Shown here: positions 9,509 to 17,919 of the stretch, in pieces
Numbering within the stretch: position 1 is the stretch's first letter
How the letters are laid out: each line of letters begins with the position of its first letter
DNA from: JABWBD01 sp040768665
Lineage (GTDB): Bacteria > Planctomycetota > Planctomycetia > Pirellulales > Thermoguttaceae
NCBI GenBank assembly: GCA_040768665.1
Contig: JAXGMN010000017.1
Span: forward strand, 1 to 64,000
Length of the DNA stretch: 64,000 nucleotides
Direction of reading: 5' to 3'
Notes under the pieces: generated by a model
What the model was told of the DNA's origin: nothing
Databases searched by the model: none
Seen by the model: only the letters and a program-made list of their open reading frames with translations
Position numbers and translations under genes: made by a program

Positions 9509-9572
9509 CGTGGGCAGAGTCCGCCTGCCGCTGACGTCAAGAAAGGGCATTGTGTCCGCAGATCGGCTCGCT

Positions 9573-10220
9573 CTAGGCGTTCGACACCGTCTGCGCTACC
9601 TGTTCCAGCCGACCAAGTGCTTCTCGATAGCGGTCCGCGGCCGCATTCCAGTCGAAGACGTTGAAGATCGCCTCGACATAGTCCGCCCTACGGTTCTGAT
9701 ACTTCAAGTAATAGGCATGTTCCCAGACGTCGATTCCCAGGACCGGAATATTGCCGTGCATCAGGGGGCTGTTCTGATTCGGCGTGTCTTCGACCACGAG
9801 CCGCTTCGCCGAATCCACGCTCAGCCACGCCCAGCCGCTTCCAAAGCGGCCTAAAGCGGCCTTTGTGATCTGCTCGCGAAAGCGGTCGAAACCGCCGAGA
9901 TCGCGATCGATCGCTTTCGCCAGATCGCCTTTGGGCTGTCCGCCGGCTTTCGGCCCCAGGATCGTCCAGAACAGGGAGTGATTGGCGTGGCCACCACCGT
10001 GGTTCCGAACAGCCGTGCGAATCTCCTCGGGGATAGTATTGATTGCCGCGACCAACTCCTCGACGTCGGGATTTCCAACGTCGTGACCCTCGATCGCTTT
10101 ATTCAGACTGGTCACGTAGGTGTTGTGGTGCTTCGTGTGATGCAATTCCATGGTCCGGGCGTCGATGTGCGGTTCCAGGGCATCGTAAGCATAGGGCAGG
10201 TTGGGGAGTGTGTAGGCCAT
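9573..10220 (-). CDS. sodA: superoxide dismutase, Mn type
   Basis: 215 residues, usual length. It converts superoxide to peroxide and oxygen in the cytoplasm (no signal). Metal ligands are readable as His27 (LHHTKHH), His81 (ANHSLFW), Asp164 and His168 (DVWEHAYYLKYQNRR). The second-sphere GGGHANH and NQNSPLM segments favour manganese over iron. The ATG at 10220 gives the standard MAYTLPNLPY start; a longer frame seven codons upstream runs through the ribosome site AAAGGA. Confidence 0.95.
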   Translation of the reverse strand: MAYTLPNLPYAYDALEPHIDARTMELHHTKHHNTYVTSLNKAIEGHDVGNPDVEELVAAINTIPEEIRTAVRNHGGGHANHSLFWTILGPKAGGQPKGDLAKAIDRDLGGFDRFREQITKAALGRFGSGWAWLSVDSAKRLVVEDTPNQNSPLMHGNIPVLGIDVWEHAYYLKYQNRRADYVEAIFNVFDWNAAADRYREALGRLEQVAQTVSNA

Positions 10221-10361
10221 TTCAATCCTTTCTCGTTTCAACGGGATACCGTTGCATTACCAGAATCCGGAACAACGTCTCGACGGCCCGCTTGCTTCAG
10301 CAGTCTCCATGGGGCCGTGTGCGACACGGTCACGCTGTTTTTGACAGCTACAATTGTGAAA

Positions 10362-10389
10362 ATAATAGCAGTCAGCGAGTCCGAGGCAA
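10362..10389 (-). promoter_or_regulatory. probable sodA promoter
   Basis: On the minus strand TTGCCT (10384-10389) and TATTAT (10362-10367) are 16 bases apart. A start near 10355 would leave a leader of about 135 bases before the sodA ATG at 10220. Confidence 0.4.
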
Positions 10390-10449
10390 GACAGTATGCG
10401 GAGAAACCCTCACAAGGAGGGGTTAGGTGTGCTGAATTGGGTGCGGCTC

Positions 10450-12741
10450 TTAGTCCGGCTTCTTCGCAAGCCAAGGCGAAAAAACGCGGCTGACCCGTCG
10501 GAGCACGCCCTCGGCGTCGGCTGCTTGCTCCTGAGTGGCAACCCGATCGATCTGAGTGGCCATGAGATAGGAGCGGAGACTTGCCAGGACCTCGCGGGCC
10601 CGTTCCTCCGCGTCCCCGCGCCGGCGGTCGCGGTGCTTCTTAGGAGTGATTGCAACCGTGATCTTTGTCCTTGAGACTCCACCGGCACCGCCGCCACGGG
10701 CAGCTCCCGCCAGGCGCTGTTCTTCGAGGTGGACTTCCAGTTGGAAGGCGACCGGCCGGTCCGACCGGCGGCGCTGTCTGCCGGTGTAGTCGTCGCTCAG
10801 TTCCAACTGGAGCCGGTTGCCGTCGACTTTCAGAATTCTTGCTTCATGGTCGGCAACGAACCCGCGAAGCTTTTCGACGGCTACGTTCAGAGGCACCGGG
10901 GTTTGCAGGTTCTGCTTGATCGCGAGCGACGGTTTGGCCGGTTTGCGCGACCAGTAGCTCATCCAACCTTTCTCTTCCGGCTTTTCGCACGAGCCGGTAC
11001 CGAGCTGCACAACACAGTTTCGTCCGCGTTCCTTGGCCATCAGCAGGGCCCGATCCGCGCGCCGCAGCATGGTTTCGGGAGTGTCGCCGGGTTGGATCTC
11101 CGTGACTCCGAAGCTTGCCGTGATGGACCGGCCGTCGAGTTCCGGTTGCGGTATCTGAGACAAGTTGATGCGGATTTGGTCCGCGCGGCGCGCGGCCGTG
11201 GCATTGTCGCAATCGGCGAAGAGCATCACGAATTCCTCGCCGCCGTACCTTGCCACCAGGTCGCCGGGCCGACACGCGTTTCGCAGCAGCGAAGCCAGGC
11301 TCTTGATCGCCTCGTCGCCCGCTTGGTGGCCGTACGTATCGTTGACTTTCTTGAAGTGGTCGAGATCGCAAATCATCAGCGAGTTGGGCACCCTCTGCTG
11401 TTTGTTCGCGTTGACGAACATCTCGTGTACCCGGTCGAATTCTGCGCGGTTTGCCACCTGGGTGAGCGGGTCCTTGGTGGCCTTTTCATGCAAATTCTGG
11501 CACCGCTCTTCCAGGGAGGTTTCGGACGAGGCGTCGTGCAGCAGCAAAACCGCGCCCAGCGTGCTGCCGGTCTTGGAAACCACTGGGATCGTATGGCTGT
11601 CGACGGAGACCGGCTCACCGGTCCGTCCTGCGATCGTCAGCCGCCGCAAGGATTGCACGCCGGAACGGATCGTGCATGCGGCGGGGCAGTCGTCGTCGGC
11701 AAGCACGTCTCCTTTCTCGTTTCGCATACTGAGCAGCCCGGGAAGCCACTGCTGGCCGCAGATGCTGGGCGCGGCGATACCGGTCAACCGCTCGGCGCCG
11801 TGATTCCACTGCATGATGTGGAGGCTGCTGTCGATGAAGACCACGGCGTCGTGCATGCTGTCCAGCAAGCGTGCCTGGAAGAGACTGTCGCTTGCGAGCA
11901 CGGGCGACTCGGCCCGCGGTGCCGTCAGGTTCCAGTAACGGTTCGATGAGTCGGAGGCAAGCATCCGGAGCCAATAGGAGACGGTCTCCCCTCGCTGCTC
12001 GGCACCGTCGCAGGCGTTCAACTCGCTGAACTGCCGCACGAGCCGCGGATCGAATTGCACGCCGGCAAATTCGAACAGCTCGCTTATTGCCCGTTCCTGC
12101 GGCATCGCTCGCCGGAAGACATGATCGCTCGTCATGGCATCGAACGCCTCGACGATCGCAATCATCCTGGCTCCCCGGGGGATCCGCTCGCCGGAGAAGC
12201 GGTAGCCCGGTTTCGAACCGTCGTACCAGGCCGGCACATGCTCCACGACATCCAGGACGTCGGCATCCGCGCAGGCGTGGCGAAGGATTTCGATCGCCAT
12301 CTTTCGCGAAATCTGGATCATCGAGAACTCGTCTTTGTCCAGCGACGCCGGTTTGAGCAGGACATGATCGGGAACTCCAATGATACCGACGTCGTGCAGA
12401 AGCGCCGCGATTTCGATGACGTCGCGCTCATGGTCGCTCAGGCCGACGCGGAGCGCCCACTGGGAGCTTCGCAGCGCCACACGCAACCCATGGCTGGCCG
12501 TCGGGGCATGCTTGCAGCGGAGAGCGGTATGAAGGCTGCTCGCGATCCCCAATCGAACTTGAACGAGCTGATTGTCCAGGCGGGCAGTTGTGGCCGGTGT
12601 CGGTTTGCCGGGATCCGAAGGCCGACCCAGTTCGGAAACCAGCACATCCAGTTCCGAGACCAGGTTTGCCGCGGATAGCGCGAAGCCATCGGCGAGCGGA
12701 AGGACCGCGGGGGTCGTGTCTTGAGTCGTGGGTTCCGACAT
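10450..12741 (-). CDS. HD-GYP-like / PAS / GGDEF signalling protein
   Basis: 763 residues, no membrane segment. Residues about 80-235 form an HD-GYP-like domain: HD at 116-117 in LLHDVGIIGVPDHVLLKP, and YDGSKPGYRF where the classical motif is DGxGYP. The usual HH pair is EH (167-168), so c-di-GMP hydrolysis may be weakened or lost. Residues about 285-405 resemble a PAS sensor. Residues about 420-580 are a GGDEF domain with an intact active site GGEEF (500-504) and an inhibitory RxxD (RPGD, 491-494) five residues before it, so cyclic di-GMP synthesis with product inhibition is expected. The C-terminal 160 residues are basic and unassigned. The input signal is unknown. Confidence 0.9.
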   Translation of the reverse strand: MSEPTTQDTTPAVLPLADGFALSAANLVSELDVLVSELGRPSDPGKPTPATTARLDNQLVQVRLGIASSLHTALRCKHAPTASHGLRVALRSSQWALRVGLSDHERDVIEIAALLHDVGIIGVPDHVLLKPASLDKDEFSMIQISRKMAIEILRHACADADVLDVVEHVPAWYDGSKPGYRFSGERIPRGARMIAIVEAFDAMTSDHVFRRAMPQERAISELFEFAGVQFDPRLVRQFSELNACDGAEQRGETVSYWLRMLASDSSNRYWNLTAPRAESPVLASDSLFQARLLDSMHDAVVFIDSSLHIMQWNHGAERLTGIAAPSICGQQWLPGLLSMRNEKGDVLADDDCPAACTIRSGVQSLRRLTIAGRTGEPVSVDSHTIPVVSKTGSTLGAVLLLHDASSETSLEERCQNLHEKATKDPLTQVANRAEFDRVHEMFVNANKQQRVPNSLMICDLDHFKKVNDTYGHQAGDEAIKSLASLLRNACRPGDLVARYGGEEFVMLFADCDNATAARRADQIRINLSQIPQPELDGRSITASFGVTEIQPGDTPETMLRRADRALLMAKERGRNCVVQLGTGSCEKPEEKGWMSYWSRKPAKPSLAIKQNLQTPVPLNVAVEKLRGFVADHEARILKVDGNRLQLELSDDYTGRQRRRSDRPVAFQLEVHLEEQRLAGAARGGGAGGVSRTKITVAITPKKHRDRRRGDAEERAREVLASLRSYLMATQIDRVATQEQAADAEGVLRRVSRVFSPWLAKKPD

Positions 12742-12876
12742 GAATGCTGCCTGCGCGTGGTGTCACCCCGAGACCTTCGCTGTGGATCGCCTGCCGGCCT
12801 TCCAAGAGCTGCTCGCCCGCATGGGCCTCGATACTGAAGGCTAGGTCACGAACGGACTTGGGGCAAATCACCCGAA

Positions 12877-12975
12877 GAGCCTATCCCGGGACTTTTGCAG
12901 AAGAAGGGGACAGGCACATTTTGCTCCGAAGACTCCGCAAAATGAGCCAGTCCCCAACGGTTTTGGAATAGGCTC
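12877..12975. repeat. family A palindromic element, copy 1
   Basis: About 99 bases bounded by inverted GAGCCTATCC / GGAATAGGCTC. Inside are smaller mirrored blocks, GGGGACAGGCACATTTTGC and GCAAAATGAGCCAGTCCCC. The trinucleotide GAA flanks both ends, a possible target duplication. It has no coding capacity. A second member with the same ends is at 44188-44254. Confidence 0.7.
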
Positions 12976-13000
12976 GAAGTTGCTATTGGCCGTGCCGGGC

Positions 13001-14449
13001 TCACGCCGACTCGAAGCCGTAGGATGGTGCCTTTTCGCAACGCACGCCAGCCGCTGGAAGCTGCTGAAAAAGAGAATATTCCGGCTTTGCGGCCCCCTTT
13101 GCGCCGAGCAAGTCCAGCAACAGAGGCGCGACGCGGGTCAGCTTCACGGCCGGCCTCTCTCCCGGTTCGATCCCACGCCCTTGCATCAGCAGAAGGCCGT
13201 CGCCACCTTGGATCGCCGCCAGCGACGGGTCGGGCCGCAGGAGCTGCCGCTTGTGGTCCGGTCGGTGGCGAGTCTGAAATCCGCGGACAGGCAATCCGAT
13301 CACATCCGGCCAGCACCGCTCGAGTGGGTCAGAACCGCACTTTTCGACCGTGCTGAAGACGTCGGCAAACAGCACTTCGCCGCTAACCGGGTGGCGGGCT
13401 TCCTGCAATGCACCCGTCGCATCAGCCAGCGCCTGCTCGCGGGCCCTCAGGGTGGAAAGGGTTTGAGTTCCGAATCGTTCCGGAGTATTCAGATAGACGA
13501 GAGCGGCCTGATCGCCATGCAGAGCGACGGCTCGACTCCGCCGCCAGTCGGCCGGCAATAGGGCTCGAACGGGGTAGTCGACGCCGCCTGTTGCCCGATC
13601 ATTGCGCCGACTGAGCAGTGGCCGGACAGTTCGCCAGAGGCACCGCCGGGCTCGGTGCTCGGTTCGCGCCAGTCCGCCGGCGACCTCGAAGAGTCCTTTG
13701 CGGCGGAGCAACTCGGCCAGCGTGATCTTCTCACGCGATCTGACAAACCCGTAAGGGCTGGCCACTGTCAAAGCGGCAGCGTTTCGATCGGCGATTTCTC
13801 CCAATTCACCCAGCATTCGGTCCAGGGCGGCGAACGCTTCGCGAACGATCGCCCCCCAGGAGGCGATTCCGCCGACTTCCGAATCGATCCCGAGGAGGTG
13901 CCATACGCGATGCTGAAGCGCGGCCACCGCTTGGACTCGCACCTCAAGGAGCCGCCATTCTGACTCGGCCGCCGCTCGCTGGACAGTTTCCGTGAGCCGT
14001 TTGAACAGGCCCGCCGTTTTGTGCACCTGATCGACGAGCATTTCGCGGCTGGCTGGACGCTGCGACCAGATGGAGGGTGCTGCGGTACCATCACTGACCC
14101 AAACGGCGCGAGAGTCGCAGTCGCAAGCGTGAAGAAGTTCCGGAAGGAAAGGGCACGGGACCGTCGCCAGGTCGACCGGGCGCACCCAACCACGGCGATG
14201 ATCGAGGTAGGAGTCATCCCAGACGCCGTGTTCCTCCGGGGGGCGTCCCGACCGCAACGTCGTCCACGCCGACGCAGGGTTCCCGATCCCAGTCCACTCG
14301 ATCTTCATACGTGCGGATTTTCGAAACAGGTCGGCAAGGTTGGGCATCGTGCCGTCGTCCGCCAGCACACGAATCGCTCCAAGCGACGCACCGTCCCATT
14401 CCAATAGCAGCAATCGCCCGGCGGTGATTTCCGGAGTCCACGTCGCCAT
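13001..14449 (-). CDS. alkaline-phosphatase-superfamily phosphodiesterase-like protein
   Basis: 482 residues. It begins RLLLLEWDGASLGAIRVLADDGTMPNLADLF, the opening of type I phosphodiesterase/nucleotide pyrophosphatase-like proteins, and continues with TGIGNPASAWTTLRSGRPPEEHGVWDD, where the catalytic Thr/Ser normally sits. The usual C-terminal metal motif (HGF/HG) is not obvious, so activity and substrate are open. The start at 14449 is favoured because its ATG overlaps the upstream stop as TAATG; the longer frame to 14614 would sit inside that gene. Coupling to the glycosyltransferase-like gene suggests a shared role in modifying a lipid or glycan. Confidence 0.7.
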   Translation of the reverse strand: MATWTPEITAGRLLLLEWDGASLGAIRVLADDGTMPNLADLFRKSARMKIEWTGIGNPASAWTTLRSGRPPEEHGVWDDSYLDHRRGWVRPVDLATVPCPFLPELLHACDCDSRAVWVSDGTAAPSIWSQRPASREMLVDQVHKTAGLFKRLTETVQRAAAESEWRLLEVRVQAVAALQHRVWHLLGIDSEVGGIASWGAIVREAFAALDRMLGELGEIADRNAAALTVASPYGFVRSREKITLAELLRRKGLFEVAGGLARTEHRARRCLWRTVRPLLSRRNDRATGGVDYPVRALLPADWRRSRAVALHGDQAALVYLNTPERFGTQTLSTLRAREQALADATGALQEARHPVSGEVLFADVFSTVEKCGSDPLERCWPDVIGLPVRGFQTRHRPDHKRQLLRPDPSLAAIQGGDGLLLMQGRGIEPGERPAVKLTRVAPLLLDLLGAKGAAKPEYSLFQQLPAAGVRCEKAPSYGFESA

Positions 14450-16176
14450 TATCCGCGTCTCCTGTGGGGGGGGCCGTGAAAAGCGGCCCGGCTGCTGCCA
14501 AGAGCCGGGTTGCTTGGGTTGTCTCGGATCGTATCGGACTGGGTTGCCATGCGATCGACGCTGTTTCTCTCGCTTCCTCCCGAACGCCATGTGCGAAATT
14601 GTTCGGCATCCCACCGATAGACTACTACGGCGTGTGCCCGATTCTTGCGATCTGGAAACCTCGCTACGGGTTTCGCGGCGGCGGCGATCAAAGTACGCAG
14701 GGTGCGGCTACGCCCGCTATCGAACTGCAATTCCTCCTGCTCAACGACCAGATAGGCCAATTGTGCATCGAGGAGCGCGCCGCTCAATTGATCGGACGCG
14801 TAAACCCGTCTGGCAGTGTAGATTCCCGTCCAGCCATGCGTGTCGAACACGGCGCCCGGCGATGCCGCTTGGGCCGATAACCACTCCGCTGCAAGGCGAT
14901 GTCCCACGCGACTGCTATGCAACGGTTCCGCGAGTTGCAGGGCGCAACCCGAAACCGCCAACAGCAGAATTCCAGCCGACGCCCACGCGGCGGCATAGCG
15001 ATCCCCAACTCGCCTCCCCAACGCACTCGACAAGAGTCGCGCAAACGCCAAAACGCCAAAACCGGCGCAACCCATTCCCGGAACGACCCACACGACGAGG
15101 TGGCGTGCGCTTAAGTATCCCTCCCTCGCCGTATGATCGAGAGCGACCAGCGCGAACAGTACCACGAACACCTGGAAAAACCGGTCCGCTGCACTCGGGG
15201 GCCGCCCTCGCAACTGCCAGAGGCCGAACAGCGCCAGCGGACCAACCCAAAATCCGAACAGGTTGGCCGCTTCCTCCGCCAATTGTCCGGCCGCAGAAAC
15301 GTAGCCGGTGCGGCGGATGCTGACCGTCGGCTCTTTGCGGTCGAAAACCATGGGGCTGCCGTCGGAAAGCACCCAGGCCGGGGCTCCACTCGGTTCTTCC
15401 ATTTCCCTGCGTTCGTGCCGGCTCGCCGCCGCACCGGGGTCCGACAGGCTGGCGGCGACTTGGACAGGCCCATACACCGCTGCGAAGCCCGTCGCAAAAC
15501 AGGCGAAATCCGCCAGGAGCGGGAGCCACGGCCGGCGCCGTGTACGGTTGAGCTGGAACGCTCCCAACAAAACGAACAATGCCGCAGGAAGAACCAGTGC
15601 CTCCGATCTGGTGAAATACGCCGCCGCGGACGCCAAACCCGCGGCCGCGAGAAGTGCGGAGCTGGCCAGAGTTGATCGATTTGCCCCGGATGCATCCAGT
15701 CGAATCAGATATTCGACAGCGGCCCAGGCGGCCAGACTGAACAACAGCAGATGCGTGCTGTCGCTGATGCCGTCCGCTCCCAGCCGGCAGACGGCCGGCA
15801 GGACGCAGAACAGGAGAGCTCCGCAGATCGCGGCTTCGTGCCCGACAAGCCGCAAGGAAATGTAATACACCGGTACGACGGAGAGCGTCATGGCGATGCC
15901 GGCGGCCAATTGCACACAGAGCGCCCAGTTGAGGCCCGTCGACCCGGCAGCCGTTTCCGTTGCCTCATGAACCAGCCATGCCCAGATCGGAAATAGCGGC
16001 CGCTCACGCGATCCGTCGATCACGGCGCCAAGACCCTCTGCATCGATCTGGTGGGCAAGTCTCGCGAACCAGACGGCGTCCAGAGCCGGCACCGTGGCTC
16101 GCGAGATGAGCACGGCCTGAACCAGGGCAGATAGGATTACGACCGCAACAGCGGCGAGATGCGATTTTGCAGCCAT
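14449..16176 (-). CDS. polytopic glycosyltransferase-like membrane protein (GT39/ArnT type)
   Basis: 575 residues with about 9-10 hydrophobic helices in the first 430 residues. The early loop has ATVPALDAVWFARLAHQIDAEG and ERPLFPIWAWLVHEA, the Asp- and Pro-containing layout of PMT/ArnT-type transferases that use polyprenyl-phosphate sugars. A soluble C-terminal part follows (HGWTGIYTARRVY). Donor and acceptor are unknown. The ATG at 16176 is preferred over a TTG 22 codons upstream that adds a non-hydrophobic tail. It is coupled by TAATG to the downstream phosphodiesterase-like gene. Confidence 0.7.
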   Translation of the reverse strand: MAAKSHLAAVAVVILSALVQAVLISRATVPALDAVWFARLAHQIDAEGLGAVIDGSRERPLFPIWAWLVHEATETAAGSTGLNWALCVQLAAGIAMTLSVVPVYYISLRLVGHEAAICGALLFCVLPAVCRLGADGISDSTHLLLFSLAAWAAVEYLIRLDASGANRSTLASSALLAAAGLASAAAYFTRSEALVLPAALFVLLGAFQLNRTRRRPWLPLLADFACFATGFAAVYGPVQVAASLSDPGAAASRHERREMEEPSGAPAWVLSDGSPMVFDRKEPTVSIRRTGYVSAAGQLAEEAANLFGFWVGPLALFGLWQLRGRPPSAADRFFQVFVVLFALVALDHTAREGYLSARHLVVWVVPGMGCAGFGVLAFARLLSSALGRRVGDRYAAAWASAGILLLAVSGCALQLAEPLHSSRVGHRLAAEWLSAQAASPGAVFDTHGWTGIYTARRVYASDQLSGALLDAQLAYLVVEQEELQFDSGRSRTLRTLIAAAAKPVARFPDRKNRAHAVVVYRWDAEQFRTWRSGGSERNSVDRMATQSDTIRDNPSNPALGSSRAAFHGPPHRRRG

Positions 16177-16688
16177 CCGTGGCCCGCTGAGAAACAGGAC
16201 ATTGATTCCTGGACAATCGGGGCCAGCGTACCTCCCGGGCAAGGACGCGTCAATCCGAACGTTCCTCCCTCGTCGGGGGAGGTCGGGGAGAGATGGAGTG
16301 TATGCGATGTATGGGATGCATGGCGAATACCGGAAGCCTTTAGCAGAGGTGACGTTTGTTCCGATCGTGGTGAACGAAATGGGGCAAGGATGCCGAAGCG
16401 AGAGATTGGCAGCAGGCGGCGGCCTTTGGGGGCCGCGGTCGTGTTTTATTCGTCAAATTTCCACTTGCGCCGCTTCCCTTTCCGCATTATGATATGCGGC
16501 CCAATGTTTCGGTGCCCTCAACAGTCATGCAATTCCGCCGAAGTGGCCAGCGAGACGACCGGCGCCGCCGGATCCTGACCGACACGGTGCTCGGTCCTGC
16601 GGACCAACGCCGTGCCAAGGCGCGCAGGCGCTGGACGGAAACTGATCGGCCCAGCCACAAATCTGCCAACTACGGGGACGCGGCATTC
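16177..16688. other. divergent intergenic region
   Basis: About 510 bases between two divergent genes. Only short shadow frames are present. It holds the likely promoter described at 16465-16493; nothing else stands out. Confidence 0.5.
16465..16493 (+). promoter_or_regulatory. possible promoter for the 16689 membrane protein gene
   Basis: TTGCGC (16465-16470) and TATGAT (16488-16493) are spaced by 17 bases. The -10 is close to consensus, the -35 is weak. A leader of about 190 bases would result. Confidence 0.35.
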
Positions 16689-17774
16689 ATGGACGAACAA
16701 CCTCGCTTGAGCGATTTGGTTCCGTTACGGCTGCCGGTGTTCCTGATTCCATTGATCCTGGGCGGGGCCATCATCGCCGGACTCGAAGCCCTCTATGCGT
16801 GGATGCCGAGCCTGGCCTCGATGACCACCGATGGGCGGATCGCCGCCTTCGACTTGGACGGCGAAGGCAGCCTGGCGGTCTGGTTTTCAACCATGACGCT
16901 TTCGGGTGCTGGGCTGGTGGCCCTGCTTGTGTACACCGTTCGGCGGCATAAGGTCGACGACTATCACGGCCAGTATCGAGTCTGGCTTTGGGCGGCGATG
17001 TGCTGGTTTCTGATGGGCCTCGATGAAACTGCAAGCCTCCACGAGGGGTTCAAGGAGATGATGGCAGTGATCTCCGGTACCCGCATTTTTGGTGATGGGT
17101 CCATTTGGTGGGTCATTCCCTATTTTTTCCTCCTTGGTGCCGTGGGCACGCGATTGCTGGTCGACATGCGTTCGTGCCTGCTTTCTTCCACCGCATTCGT
17201 CTTGACCGCGATCTGCTACGCAGTGGGAGTCCTGGCACAACTTGGCTGGATCATGCCCGAATCCGGCGCCCGCGGCGTGATGCTCGAAGAAGGCGCCGAG
17301 ATGCTGGGCAACCTGATGCTATTGCTGGCGATGGCCCTCCACGCTCGCCATGTCATCATGGATGCCCTAGGACTGCTTCCTCGACCCATCGAGTATTCGC
17401 CGGAGCCTGAAGAGAGCTTGGCTGAAGAAACGCCGGACGAGGCGGAGGAAAGGGAGGAAACGGAGGAAACGGAGGACGAAAGCAATTTTGCGGAGGTGAA
17501 TGACCAAGAGTCGGCCGTGGCACGGAAGATTACGGTTCACCCCCCTCACGGCTCAGACCGTCTTTCTCCTCGATCAGCCCGCCCAACGCCACAGCCGCCC
17601 TCGTCGCCGCGGGCCAAGGGTAAGTCCGTCCCTCAATCAATGTCTCTGGAGGAGGACGCCGAAGAAGACGCTTGCCAGGAGCCTTCCGTTCATCGCAAGC
17701 TCACCAAGGAGGAGCGGAAAGCCCTTCGCAAGCGGCTTGAAAAGATGAAGAGGCAGCGGGATCGGCAACGCTGA
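16689..17774 (+). CDS. unknown membrane protein with DE..HE and EE..E motifs
   Basis: 361 residues. Residues about 14-230 contain six or seven hydrophobic helices. Acidic and His residues lie at helix ends: Asp112-Glu113...His118-Glu119 (LDETASLHEGF) and Glu200-Glu201...Glu204 (LEEGAEMLGN), an arrangement that could bind metal in or near the membrane. The C-terminal 130 residues are soluble: an acidic run (EEREETEETEDE), then a Pro/Ser-rich linker and a very basic end (KEERKALRKRLEKMKRQRDRQR). I do not recognise the family. The ATG at 16689 is chosen because the 65 codons upstream are Arg-rich shadow sequence and the helix follows directly. Confidence 0.7.
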   Translation: MDEQPRLSDLVPLRLPVFLIPLILGGAIIAGLEALYAWMPSLASMTTDGRIAAFDLDGEGSLAVWFSTMTLSGAGLVALLVYTVRRHKVDDYHGQYRVWLWAAMCWFLMGLDETASLHEGFKEMMAVISGTRIFGDGSIWWVIPYFFLLGAVGTRLLVDMRSCLLSSTAFVLTAICYAVGVLAQLGWIMPESGARGVMLEEGAEMLGNLMLLLAMALHARHVIMDALGLLPRPIEYSPEPEESLAEETPDEAEEREETEETEDESNFAEVNDQESAVARKITVHPPHGSDRLSPRSARPTPQPPSSPRAKGKSVPQSMSLEEDAEEDACQEPSVHRKLTKEERKALRKRLEKMKRQRDRQR

Positions 17775-17919
17775 ACCTGGATCCCGCACCCCGAATTCGG
17801 TATCCTTCTGCTTTACGTTCTCATGCTCCTGCCCGGAACCCGCGCGCCCGACTGATTGTGCCAGGCCGCCGGCGCCGGAGCATTTCGGGAAGAGATTACG
17901 AAAACTACCTGGAAATCTC

